A DNA stretch of 28,081 nucleotides from Welwitschia mirabilis (GCA_051453625.1 JBOZIK010000001.1:55093417-55121497); one strand, 5' to 3'; shown: positions 1-10,127, numbered from the stretch's first letter. The notes: generated by a model from the sequence alone, not told the origin. A program made the numbers and translations.

Positions 1-19
1 TGCCCTTCCTTCTACATAC

Positions 20-713
20 CGAGAATGATGATTTCTTGGCGAGAGGGATATGGATATGGAAAGCCCTGCGATTTCTTGGGGAGGATAATGAAAGCACCGT
101 GAACAGTGGCTCTGAGCCAGGAGTAATGAGCGTGCCATAAGAGAGTTCCTTGCTGCCCTTTGATCTTGAATTTATAGGTGAAGTTTTGTCCTGGCGATAT
201 CGGACACTGCGTCACATAAGCCGGTCCGTCCGCCCAAGGATTGCGATGCTGCTTCACACCATGCCTGCACAATTTGAAGCAAAAAGAATAGCTCAGACTT
301 TGTGAGGAGGCCCTTTATCGCTTATGGGTCTGAAATGTGCGGAGCGAAGGCAAGAATGACCAGCCACACCAGTGAAGAGAGGCGTTGTATTTGGCGTTGT
401 TAAAGACATTAACAATTACGACGTCTTCGTTGCGGACGGTGATGGTCGGTCCGGGAAACATGCCATTCACAGTAACCGCTTCTTGAGTTTTGCAGAGCCG
501 TGTGATGTTGGTTTCTGTGAGCTGCTTAAACAAGAAATTCGGAATTGAAGGAAGAATGGAGTTAGACGAAATAAGGTTTAATTCCCCATAGCAACGAAAT
601 GAAATGAGACTTACAGTCCAATAGTACTTCCGAACGGCGGCGAGGACGCCTGTTACAAGGAAAAACTGGAGGAGAAGTGCTGCAACCAACACCATTGCGA
701 ACGAGACCTCCAT
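20..713 (-). CDS. Laccase (multicopper oxidase), first three exons; gene continues past the left edge
   Basis: Laccases are secreted blue copper enzymes that oxidise phenols with O2 in the cell wall; many plant members polymerise monolignols. The exons are 713-615, 521-370 and 264-20. The introns (614-522, 369-265 and one opening at 19) start with gtaagt, gtgtgg and gtatgt; the first two end in cag. Exon 1 gives a signal peptide (MEVSFAMVLV, then a Leu/Phe-rich core, VLA-A cleavage) followed by RKYYWT. Exon 2 carries TRLCKTQ and VNGMFPGPTI. Splicing exon 2 to exon 3 creates HWHG-x9-DG-x5-QCPI, the L1 copper signature. Exon 3 also holds WHAHYSWLRATVHG (L2). Exons 2 and 3 are 152 and 245 bases, the lengths I recall as standard for plant laccases. 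About 165 of a usual 550-580 residues are present, with no stop or frameshift. The ATG at 713 is chosen because the open frame further upstream lies beyond the TATA box. The substrate and subfamily cannot be told from this part. Confidence 0.95.
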
Positions 714-786
714 GCCAGGATGATGACGGCGGCTTGCGCTCTCGGCTCTGCAGAATGCAGAAGGAAGGTCATGCGGAATACTTGCA

Positions 787-792
787 TTTATA
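787..792 (-). promoter_or_regulatory. TATA box of the laccase gene
   Basis: The minus strand reads CCCTATAAATGC here, 74 bases upstream of the laccase ATG. Transcription would then start near 755-760 and leave a leader of roughly 45 bases. This placement excludes the longer in-frame ATG codons at 806 and 998 as starts. Confidence 0.7.
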
Positions 793-844
793 GGGATCAA
801 GAGCATTTTGCTTGTCGTAAGGAGGGATGAGGAGCATTTTTCAC

Positions 845-880
845 AGCCCTGGAAATGTCTCATCAGAAGCCCTGGAAATG
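845..880. repeat. 13-base direct repeat in the laccase promoter
   Basis: AGCCCTGGAAATG occurs at 845-857 and again at 868-880, start to start 23 bases, roughly two helical turns. It lies between the TATA box and the AC/G-box module. No known factor is assigned. Confidence 0.6.
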
Positions 881-881
881 A

Positions 882-896
882 GGTTGGTGGCACGTG
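882..896 (-). promoter_or_regulatory. AC element (ACCAACC) next to a G-box (CACGTG)
   Basis: On the laccase sense strand CACGTG (896-891) is followed after two bases by ACCAACC (888-882), about 95 bases upstream of the TATA box. ACCAACC is the AC-II element recognised by lignin-regulating MYB factors, and CACGTG is the core bound by bZIP and bHLH factors. Position and strand fit a proximal control module for a wall laccase. Binding is inferred from motif identity only. Confidence 0.5.
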
Positions 897-1020
897 AGTT
901 TGGAAGGGTAGCTGGAATTGCCACAGATGATAGTCTTCGGTGCTTACCCGCTTGGCAGTCGAGACTCTCTGGAACAGTACGCCCCTTACTGCCCACAACA
1001 GGGTTACCTTTTTAAATCCC

Positions 1021-1874
1021 TTTGAGGAAATGGGCTAAGCTACGTTATGTTCTTACTCATGTCATATTCTTATATGAATTGAATTAAATAGCATGTGCTA
1101 GAGGTGAAATGTTGTTACCTCGCAACACATAGTATTATAAAGCTACAATACTCCACCTATGTTATAAATAAAATATAGGATAAGTATGATAATAGGTTAT
1201 CATTAGTTCAATATCATGAGATATAAGAAATGTTTACATAAAGGTTTTAAAGTGTCAGAATTTCTAAACAATTCTAAACAAGGTAACACTATCCTCATTC
1301 TAGTGTGAATGGATCACAAAGGTGTACAAAGGTGTACTTTACTAGCCTTCAAATTCATCTCGCATAAATTTCGTCATTTTTGTAGCTTTGTTTACAAAAG
1401 AATAGATTTCTTAAATGATTTTAAATACCACGAAAGAACTTGTCAAAGGCACCTAGGGAGACATTTCATTAGTCAACTCACATTGAATTGGAGGAGGAGC
1501 TTTGACATTCATTGCATAAGGCTTTGCTTATTCCTTGTTAAAGTTTATAATAGAAGGCAATTCTTGTTGAGGAAACTATTTTCCATGAATCTAAGAATGT
1601 AAAATTTACCTTTTGTGCATCAAGGTGTGTTAATCGTTCATCATAACACACAAAATTCTAAGCCACACCAACTTTTTCTCTCATTTAGAAAAATAAAAAA
1701 TGAAAAGTCCTTTACAAATTTGATATAACTTTACCTTATAACTAAGAAAACAGAAAAAATCAGCATCATTTCATTAGCCATCTAAGTTGTGTAAATTTTT
1801 TAACATGCATTCGTCACTGTTTAGAAGGCACACTAGGTTATTTAGCACACCTTTTCCTTTTAAAGTTTTCAACT
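1021..1874. other. AT-rich intergenic DNA with no recognisable gene
   Basis: G+C falls sharply at about 1020. The open frames here are short, have no family resemblance and no exon-like structure. A short GATA microsatellite lies at about 1945-1958, just after this stretch. Confidence 0.6.
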
Positions 1875-1964
1875 AGCATGCCTTCATCAAACATTGACAA
1901 GGGACATTAAATAGTATATAGAATGGACATACGTTAAAAGAAAGAGATAGATAGATAGTTATAA

Positions 1965-2290
1965 GAGCTACTAAATGAGGGGTTACTTAAAGAAAATTTA
2001 TTATTGTGTTTTATTCCAATGGTACTAACTCCAGAGAAGAATAGTAAAGAGTTGCATATGTTTATTAATTCAAGAGCCATCAATAAAGTTAGCATAAGAT
2101 ATTAATTTGCTATGCCTTGTATGGTTGATATTGTAAAAAGCTTAATGGTTGCATCTATTTTTTGAGAGGAAGATAAATGTAGGACAACTTTCAAGAGTCT
2201 AGGTAGGGTGTACGCATGTTTACTGATGATTTTCAAATTAATGAATGCTCCAAGTACATTCATGAGATTATGCATTTCCAAAGAATAGCA
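1965..2290 (+). pseudogene. Ty3/gypsy reverse transcriptase fragment
   Basis: Readable blocks in order are ELLNEGLLKE, VLTPEKNSKEL, then INSRAINKVSIRY, which corresponds to the family's DSRAINKITIRY. After a break come CRTTFKS and MNAPSTFMRL, matching the TAFKT...TNAPSTFMRLM block. The segment between SRAINK and TFKS that carries the first catalytic aspartate is shortened. The YVDD active-site segment that should follow TFMRL is missing. This piece is part of the plus-strand gypsy remnant and lies in the same orientation as the integrase that follows. Confidence 0.8.
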
Positions 2291-2369
2291 TATTACAAGA
2301 AAAACATTATGGAGATATGGCTAGATATCAGGAATGGCATAAAACATATTAACTATTAAGGAGATCATA

Positions 2370-3335
2370 ACAACTACCAAACATACATAGGAATGTGCAA
2401 AGAATGGTATGAAGTTTCTCAACATGTTCAAGAGCAAAGGGAGGATCAGAAAACATAGGATTGTACATGTTATTACTAGTTCTAATGAATTCATAATAGA
2501 ACCTAATTATGGATTCATCTTAGGAATACCTTAGTCCATGAGGTATCATGATTCAATGATGGTAGTGGTGGATAGATTTAGCAAGATGATACATTTTATT
2601 TCTTATGCTAAGATGAAGAATACTTCACACATTCTACACTATTATTCAGAGAGATTATATGTCTTCATAAGTTGCTAAAGATGGATGGTTTTACATAGAG
2701 ATGTTAGATTTGTTTCTTATTTTTAGAGGATTTTATTGTACATGTTGGATATTAAGTTCTAATACTCTTTAGTATGTCGTATACAACTATATGGGTAGAT
2801 AAAAGTGACCAATTATAGTATTGAAATCTCACTAAGAGGCCTATATGAAGGTAAAATAAATAGGTGGGAGGACTACTTATCACATGTAAAAATTTGTTAT
2901 AATAATTCAGTCAACAGGAGTACAAGAAATTCATCTTTTAGGGTGGTATGCAAATATCACTTAAGGATGCCAAATAAATTGCATAGTATGCCAAGACCTT
3001 AAGCAATGATAGAGAACTATATAAAAAGAATCATAAAACTCTATGAATATGTGAGTAGAATTGGGAAACATCAAACTTCAAGGCTATGGATATAGTAGAG
3101 ATTTACAAAAGACATGGGAAGTTTTGAGACAATGACATAGTAATGGAATTCCTATGGAAGGAAAGATTTTCCATAAGAATTAACAAAAAAATTAAGTTTT
3201 AGAATATTGAACCATGTAGAATTGTAAAAAAATATTTTTTTGAATTCTTACCAATTGAATCTTAAAAAGAATGTGGGTGTTTCACCATACTTAGTGTTGC
3301 TAACTTTATGAAGTATCGTGTAGACCCTATAGAGG
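2370..3335 (+). pseudogene. Ty3/gypsy integrase, decayed
   Basis: The zinc-binding end is visible as HRNVQRM and FSTCSRAKGRIRKH. The core gives DSMMVVVDRFSKMIHFI, the diagnostic block around the first catalytic aspartate. It is followed by LHRDVRFVSYF, which matches the family's SDRDVKFLSHFW, with His where the second aspartate's neighbour should be. The longest open stretch is 2805-3002, ending in YNNSVNRSTRNSSF and HLRMPNKLHSMPRP. The C-terminal part near 3230-3320 retains NVGVSPYLV, equivalent to the ISPVFNV motif. Many stops make it non-functional. Confidence 0.85.
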
Positions 3336-3559
3336 ATAAAGCTTAGTTCATAGCATTATATGATTTAAATAAAGAAAAGTAAAAGGGGGACAAAAGAACA
3401 ATGATTGTTACAAATCATGAGAATTAGATATGAAAAAATATGCATAAGGAGTACCTAATTTAGTTACTAAGAGTACATCTAGAAGATGCATTCTAGATCT
3501 AAAAAGGAAATCACTTGAGAAGTAACCATGATAGTTTGATAAAATAGGGATATCTCTCT

Positions 3560-3994
3560 TGTGATAACCTACTTTTAAATAGGAAACGATGATGTAAAAG
3601 CATCCTTAAAAAACAAAACTAAGATGATTTGGATTGGTTAAGGGTATTATGTAAAACATAAAAATATCCAGGTGTAAGTACCATGTCAAAAATAAGTTAT
3701 AGTATAATTTATTTGGAAGGGGATTATAGTGTATTTAGAAGGAAGTTACAATATGCTTTATGTAGAAGAGCATTATAGTTTACTTTATTTAGAAGATAGT
3801 TACAGTGCATTTAAGAGGGATTTATAATGTAATGAATATGTTCTTTTTAGTAAAAGTATAATACGCTAATTTTATATGGTTAATAAAATAGTATAAATAA
3901 AAGTGAATACTAAGATAAAGAAAATTCTTTGGGAGTTAAAGTTAAGAATGGAAAAGTAAGAGATCTTATAGGTGGACTCTTAAGGAGAGCTATT
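3560..3994 (+). repeat. Probable 3' LTR part of the gypsy remnant, interrupted by the copia element
   Basis: The stretch begins around TGTGATAACC, lies just downstream of the integrase end, has no coding signal and holds a tandem repeat. It is cut at 3995 by the copia LTR. The matching remainder may continue at 7360. Without a second copy in the window the LTR identity is inferred. Confidence 0.4.
3697..3833. repeat. Imperfect tandem repeat with alternating 27- and 22-base units
   Basis: Units start at 3697, 3724, 3746, 3773, 3800 and 3822 (partial). Each begins TTATAGT or TTACAGT-like, continues with a (C)TTTATTTAGAAG-like middle and ends in a purine run. Lengths are 27, 22, 27, 27 and 22; the short form lacks about five bases in the middle. 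Confidence 0.65.
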
Positions 3995-4229
3995 TGTTAA
4001 AAACTTAAAAATCTACAAGCAACATTATGCAGAAAGATCTACCCAGGACTATAGTAAGAAAAGGAAATCACAAAAAATAAGATTTGAAAGAGCCTTCCAA
4101 ATAATGTTGTATTTTAAAGATTATTATGATAAGCCATTAGAGATTAAATACCCAATTGACTAAAATGATTTTACATCCTTATACATGTGGAACAAAACAT
4201 GATCCTTTTAAAATTAACATATTCTAATA
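3995..4229 (-). repeat. 3' LTR of the small copia element
   Basis: It aligns along its length with 7131-7359. Shared blocks include CCAAATAATG, TTATTATGATAAGCCAT and ATTAAATACCCAA. On the minus strand it begins TATTAGAATATG, a variant of the usual copia TGTTAGAATATG. Confidence 0.75.
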
Positions 4230-4241
4230 TTTCCCCACTAA
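4230..4241 (-). other. Polypurine tract of the small copia element
   Basis: The minus strand reads TAGTGGGGAAA immediately before the LTR start. Plus-strand DNA synthesis is primed at such a tract in LTR elements. It confirms the minus orientation. Confidence 0.65.
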
Positions 4242-4529
4242 TGGTTAAATGATCAATGTAACTATAATGCAAATATGGAAAGAAAATAGTTTTTAAGAAA
4301 ATTAAAGCACCAAAAGGAAAACTGCCTGCAAATGAAATTCTAAAACTATGAGAATATCTAGCATTGCTATTTAATTGGACTATGGATACTTTAAGTAGTA
4401 GGTCCTTTTCAAAATCCCATATGTAATCCTAGCTGAGAATATTTCTCATATACAACTAAATTAATGAAGATGTTCAAGTTTACTTAGGTGGTCTTTATAT
4501 ACTACATAGTTAAGCATTAAAGAAAACAT

Positions 4530-4546
4530 AGAGAGAGAGAGAGAGA
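4530..4546. repeat. GA microsatellite
   Basis: An uninterrupted run of about eight GA units lies in the non-coding 3' part of the small copia element. Confidence 0.9.
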
Positions 4547-4819
4547 TGCTATTACAATTCAATTGAGTCTTTATATACTGTTCACTCATCCCCTATGCCA
4601 TTAAACTAGTTTTCACAAGCTCTAATTTTTTGAAACAAGTGCAACCAAATCCTTCTAATGCTTAAAAGTTAGTTTTTACAAAATAAGAACTAATAGAGAA
4701 TTAATAATTTATATTTTCCATATAATAAAGTTTTTAAAGCATATATTAACATTTATAGTTCATCTGTAAAACTATTCAAGGATTTTTATTTAAATGTAAG
4801 TCAATACAATCTCTAAAAT

Positions 4820-7110
4820 ACACATGCTTTAACCTATTAAGTGGCTTTGTTAAGATGTCTGTCACTTGTTTTGCAACTGGACAATATGATAAACTAATAA
4901 TTTCTTCTTTAATAAGTTCTTAAATTTAATGATACTTTACTTGAATATGCTTTGTACATTTATAAAACACTAGATTCTTGGTCATGTAAATTAGAGATTG
5001 ATTATCCACATGAAGATTTATTAATCCTTTTTGCATTATGTTTATAAGTTCCAATAGTTTATGTAATCAAACAATCTCCTTACAAGTTTATAATGCTATA
5101 ACATACTTAACTTCTATTGAAGAATATGCACCTAACTTCTAGAACTTAGAATATATACTCTTTTATTGATCTTCCACTATCTATATCTCTTAAAAATTTG
5201 CATCTGAGTATGCATACAATTTAATTTCTTCATTCTTTTTATGAAACAAACCATAATGCAATGTACCATTCGAATATCATAGAACTTTAATAGCTACATT
5301 CTAGTGACTCTGATGTGATTTCTACATGAAGGTTGATAATTCACTACCTACAAATGCTATATCTAGACTTGTGTTAATTACATAAATGATACATCAAACT
5401 AACCTTATATAAATTATATCATCATAAATTAGTGGGTCATCATCTTATAAAATCTTAGTTTCCACTTCCATTAGTGTAATAATTTCTCTCTAATTTTCCA
5501 TTTGAAATTTTTCTAAAAGATTAATTAAACTTATTTGTATTGAGAAAGAACAACTTACCATCTTCTTACTAAACTTTAACATCTAAATAATATTTCATTT
5601 ATCCAAGATTAGTGATTTCAAAGACTTTATCAAGATCCTCGTTTATCATTCTAATTGATTACACATAATTTTCTATAATTAAGATATAATCAACAAATAT
5701 AACAATAAAATGGAATTCACCTTCTTATTTCTTAATGGATAGAGTGACATCAATATCTTAATAATTACACCTTATAAAAAACAATCTATTTTAGTCTATA
5801 GAACAACTCATGATATTAAGCATGTGGTGCTTACTTTAAAAATAAAGATATTTCTTTAGTCTACAAACCTTATGTTCTTGACTTCTCACTTTGAATCCTT
5901 TAGATTATGCCATGAAAAAATATCCTCAAGATTACCATTTAAAAAGGTAGTTTTAAAATCTAACTAATGTATTAATCAATCCTATTTCATAGCTATAGAA
6001 ATAAGAGTTCTGACTCAAGGTTATTTAGTTGTAGGTGCAAAAAATTCCTTGTAGTTAATTTAGCATTTTAGTAACATTTCCTTAACTAAAATTCATGCCT
6101 TTAGTCTGTTAAGAGTTTCATCCCATCTAAAATTATTTTTAAACACCTATTTTTTTTGATTACTTTTTTCCAACATATGTATTAACTAGTTTCCAAGCCC
6201 CATTTTTTGCCAGAGCTTCATATTCCATTTGCATCACACATCTTCCTCTAGCATCTTAAGTAGCGTAAGTAAGAGGTTTATTATTTATAGTAAGATGCAA
6301 TTTTGGAGGTTCTAACTCAATAAATTTTGATAATTACATTCTTATCCTATAGACATTGCATGTGCTTGTTTTACCCATTTCATCTGGTTTCATCTTTTTA
6401 AGGATTTGTTAAGCTTCTTTGCTTCTACATGAAGGAATAACTAAGGATTCATCTAAAGTTTCTTCTTTCTTAAAGGTAAAATCTCTAGAGTTTATTAAAG
6501 ACCATAAAGGAGAATATTATTTCATAGATGGAAGAGGGCTTCTATCACTAGAATGAGAAAAAGGCATTATGGGAGTTTTATTATAGGCATTGCCATTATA
6601 ATAATAGAATCAAGAGTTTGAATTAGTTTCTTCTTATCTCCTCCTCTAAATTTGGGAATCTTGAGTTCATATAGCTGACCATTAGATTGTTGAGGTTATA
6701 ATGCCTTTGTCTAATCATCCAAAGTTATTAATTTATCCTCTATTTTAGTAAATATAACATCTTAGAGACTACCATAATTCTTCGAAAGGGAATGACAACT
6801 TTGTAACCTTTCTAATCATGAGGGCACCCAATAAAAACTCATTTAATTTCACATACATTAAGTCTTATATGGTGCTTATGGAGAACATGTGTAAGACAAG
6901 TAGAACCAAAAGCTTTAAAATGGCTTATAGTAGGTCGAACACCATATTATTATTAGAAAGAAGAGAATCCAATGTTTCTTAGATGTATGATCTTGTTTAA
7001 ACATTTCATGGCATTTTGAACTTCTTCATTTCAAGGATATGCTAGGACATTTTTGTATAGCAAAGTCCTCTTACATAATTTATTAATGTGTGATGCATGA
7101 ATTGTGCTAT
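4820..7110 (-). pseudogene. Copia pol remnant: end of integrase, reverse transcriptase, RNase H
   Basis: Reading the minus strand from the right, the integrase end shows ISHFKAFGSTC (about 6900) and CVFIGCP-like sequence. Reverse transcriptase follows with AKNGAWKLVNTYVGKK (about 6180). Its active site lies in FVDYILIIEN (about 5680-5715), where the second aspartate of YVDD is Tyr. It continues with DLDKVFEITNLG. RNase H shows LHYGLFHKKNEEIKLYAYSD (about 5200-5260), VDNQSLIYMTKNLVFYKCTK (about 4940-5010) and VTDILTKPLNRL (about 4830-4865). Stops and frame changes are frequent throughout, so no product is expected. Confidence 0.85.
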
Positions 7111-7118
7111 ACCATTCT

Positions 7119-7130
7119 ACTCTAATACTA
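7119..7130 (-). other. Primer-binding site of the small copia element
   Basis: The minus strand reads TAGTATTAGAGT, which differs from the initiator-Met-tRNA site TGGTATCAGAGC at three positions, all G/C to A/T transitions. It directly adjoins the right LTR. Confidence 0.6.
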
Positions 7131-7359
7131 ATTAAAAAAATTATCAAGGAGTGTTATGTGTAAAGATATACTTACAACTATAATAAGCAAAGACTAAAAC
7201 GTAAAATAAGAATTAAAACATCTTTCCAAATAATGTTCATATTTTAATAATTATTATGATAAGCCATAAAGGATTAAATACCCAACTGACTAGAGTGAGT
7301 TTACATCCTTGTACACATGGGATAAAACATAAGTCTTCTAACATGAACATATTATAATA
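7131..7359 (-). repeat. 5' LTR of the small copia element
   Basis: It is the partner of 3995-4229. It ends on the plus strand in AACATATTATAATA, matching AACATATTCTAATA of the other copy. The differences between the copies indicate an old insertion. Confidence 0.75.
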
Positions 7360-7403
7360 CTATATGAACCTAGTATAATAAAAATTTAAAATAATAATAG
7401 ATA

Positions 7404-7469
7404 TCCTAGACAAAAGTTCCAAATCAAAGTTCTAGATAGAAGCACTAGACAAGAGTACTAGACAAAATA
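7404..7469. repeat. Tandem repeat of 13-base units (CTAGACAAAAGT-like)
   Basis: Five units, 14+13+13+13+13 bases, start at 7404, 7418, 7431, 7444 and 7457. Most contain CTAGACAA or CTAGATAG followed by a purine-rich end. It lies 40 bases to the right of the copia target duplication and may belong to the interrupted gypsy LTR. Confidence 0.65.
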
Positions 7470-9577
7470 TTCGAATGAGTTCTTTAATCAAAATTTCTTA
7501 TGATTAGTTTAGTCTAAGGTTTTATTACTTTCTTTTTCATCTTCTAATTCTAAATATCTCTTTAATATCCAAAACTTTAGAATAAATAATTCAATTCATT
7601 AAAATGAAGTTATAATTTTAATACATCTGAAATGTTTAAGCTTACCTCATAAAGTAAAAGAGAGCATGTGGCACATAGTCAAATTAGTATTCTTAAATAT
7701 TCTCATGTAAAATATTCAGATAGTTATCCAAGTTAAATATTTCATGTAATTTCTATTATAGATTTTAAAAAAATAAAAATTTAGGGATAAGGTCTCTTAG
7801 TCATACATATAATAAGTTAATAAGAAAAAAGAAATGTATTTATTAAGCTCATTCCCTAAGAATAATATATCTCTTTTTCCATAAATTTTTTCGTAGCCTC
7901 ATTTTTGAGGAGGGAAGTAATTCCAATAAAGAAATTCAAAATTTCTATAATTTTAAGAGAGGATAAAATCAAACAATCTCCTACTTGTGCTTTATCATCA
8001 ATTTTTATCTTAAATTTTTATCTTAGTTGCCTTTTCTATTAAATTAACCTATTTGCAAATCCTCATATTGCTCCACCTCTTTTGCTATCTTATTCGTTTT
8101 CTCTAAATTTTTAAATTGAATCATTAATAAAGATGCATTTATTTTTATTTCAAAAGTTTCAATTTTTTCTTTTTCTTAAATTTTATGAATGATGTTTAAT
8201 CCATGCGTTTTCGTCATCATTTGTTTTACTTATAGTTTAAAATAAAATTTTCTCTAATAATATTTCTCTATTATAATATTTTATTTAGACTATCTTTTCT
8301 AAAACAAAAAATTGCTAAGTGAATTTCTATCATTCATTGTACCATGGAATATTTTACATCATTAGTTTACTTAGACATATTTTTATATGTACACAAAACT
8401 AATTTTCTATTTACATGCAAATATTTATTGTCCTGTATTCTTACCTTAAAGTTGAGAAACGTAAAAATCATTTTCTTTAATTGCAAAAGTGATAGAAGTT
8501 TATAATAAGGATCTTGTCATGCTTAGTAGGACATTCAAATTAAATTCAGTGCTACATTAATGGGAATGTGAAATAGAATATTAATTATCACTCATGAAGA
8601 ATATCTAGCAAACATTAATAAAAAGGCAAATGATTATACACCAAATAATTGGTAAATGTATTAAATGGTTAAAATTTTAGAAATTTCATCTTATAAACAA
8701 TAAACAAATGACTAGAAACTTAGCAAGCTTTAAATTAGCCCTACTAATTTAGGAACATATTAATTTATTTCTATTAGGCTTAGATAGAATGAATTATAGT
8801 ATTAGAGGTCATAAGAAAAATAATGAAAAGGAATAAACTTTGAATGATGAATAATAAACTTAAAATAAGGACAAAGAATAGATTTAATTAGATGATCAAG
8901 AATATTAAAAAATACTTGAAATTTTGTAATTAAAATATAGACTAGTAAATAAGTTTGGAACTAAAATGATTGAAGAGATACTCAAAGAAATGTTGAAAAT
9001 CAAAACTTAAATAACATATTCACAATATTATATGTGAGGATATTAAATAATTGAAGAAAAAATTATCATAGAATCCTCTAAGAGATTTTAGATATACATT
9101 TTCATACTAAAATGTAGTAATAATTCTTATCTTTTATCTCTCCATGATCTACTAAGTCATAAATTCAATTAATAAGATGTTAGTACAAAAAGAAACAACA
9201 CTTCTAATATTATTAATTCTCTAATACATTTTTTGATACTAATGAAATGACTATAAGAAAATTAAATACCTAATTTTGATAAATTTACTAGCATGAAAGA
9301 TCCACATATGCATGTAAGAGATTTTAAGCATGCATGTTACCTCTTATAAATTGATCAAAATACTGTTATGCATTTCCTTTATAGGTCCTTGATTAAACTT
9401 TCTTTATAATTATGTCATCTTACTCCTAAGCATTCTAATTTTAATTTTTATAAATTATTTGGTTTATTACTTAAATAATATATAATGAATAATATTACAA
9501 AACTAAACTCTACACATTTACTAGTTTAAGATAAATAATTAATCAAAGTAATTTAGATTTTACTTGAAGGTACAAAG
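7470..9577. other. Very AT-rich DNA with no recognisable gene
   Basis: About 2.1 kb with no open frame of note, no retroelement motif I can read and no structured repeat. It may be older element debris decayed beyond recognition. Confidence 0.5.
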
Positions 9578-10120
9578 TGAAGAATCTATAAAGGGGTGGA
9601 TGAATAGATTTTATAAAATAAAATTCACCTGTTAAAAGTTACACCAAAATATCAATACATTTGAAACATGAACTAACTACTCTCAAATGAAATTAGATGA
9701 AATAAAGATCAAGAAAATAATTGAAATGAAAAATACCTAAGAGAAGCATTAAACAAAATAATTTATAGTGGTTTGGAAAAATTCTCTACTCCACTCTTAG
9801 CTATTAGCTTCGATCCTAAGATGATTCAGATCCTTGTTACTTTCCTTTTAGATTTCTAAATTAACCTATAATCTTTACAAGTATAACTTTAAGGCTCAGT
9901 CTCAACCTTTATAAAGCAAATATTTGGTAAGTATAGTATGACTAAGTACACTTACTTCACTAGATCTAAAGTGCAAGAAGAGAGAATACCCTTTAAAATG
10001 ATAATTATAAGTACAGGCTTATATAGTACAATATATTGTTTTTTGTCCAATGAATATCAATAGGGTAAATCTCCTTTCTTATTGAAAAAAATCAATGCTA
10101 AAGATTCCTATTCATTTGGC

Positions 10121-10127
10121 TTATATA
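10121..10127 (-). promoter_or_regulatory. TATA box in the 3' LTR
   Basis: The minus strand reads TTCTATATAAGCC. The same sequence sits at the matching place in the other LTR (17888-17894), so it is conserved between diverged copies. Confidence 0.55.

Larger units (their letters stand above)
1875..3480 (+). mobile_element. Ty3/gypsy retrotransposon remnant, internally deleted
   Basis: Conceptual translation with frame changes gives Ty3/gypsy reverse transcriptase (about 1875-2290), then almost at once the integrase zinc-binding region (about 2370-2460), integrase core (2465-3000) and C-terminal part (to about 3330). A weak chromodomain-like match (EYLIQLL and following) lies near 3450. About 1 kb that should code for the rest of reverse transcriptase and RNase H is absent. 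Stops are frequent, so the element is dead. No gag or protease was seen upstream, and the 5' end is not defined. Confidence 0.8.
3995..7359 (-). mobile_element. Ty1/copia retrotransposon, 3.4 kb, internally deleted, both LTRs present
   Basis: Two direct repeats of about 230 bases flank minus-strand copia pol sequence. The internal end of the left LTR touches a polypurine tract, and the internal end of the right LTR touches a primer-binding-site-like sequence, both as expected for an element read right to left. Flanking pentamers are CTATT (3990-3994) and CTATA (7360-7364), a probable target duplication with one mismatch. gag, protease and most of integrase are missing: about 70 bases after the primer site the coding match is already within integrase. 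Its position inside the presumed gypsy LTR implies it inserted later. Confidence 0.8.

Noticed and set aside
315-998. A single 227-codon minus-strand gene starting at 998
   Set aside because: It reads through the laccase introns and begins upstream of the TATA box. Splice sites and family exon lengths support the ATG at 713 instead.
827-1015. A small plus-strand gene over the laccase promoter
   Set aside because: It lies antisense to the promoter, has no family resemblance and no leader features. It is likely chance in GC-richer DNA.
1309-1602. A 97-codon plus-strand frame
   Set aside because: No recognisable domain; its composition is like the surrounding AT-rich DNA and there is no promoter or splice context.
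3697-3833. A CRISPR-like array
   Set aside because: The units are contiguous with no unique spacers of constant length, and the genome is a plant nuclear genome.
7119-7130. A tRNA gene fragment near the primer-binding site
   Set aside because: Only the short primer complement is present, with no arms or loops of a tRNA.
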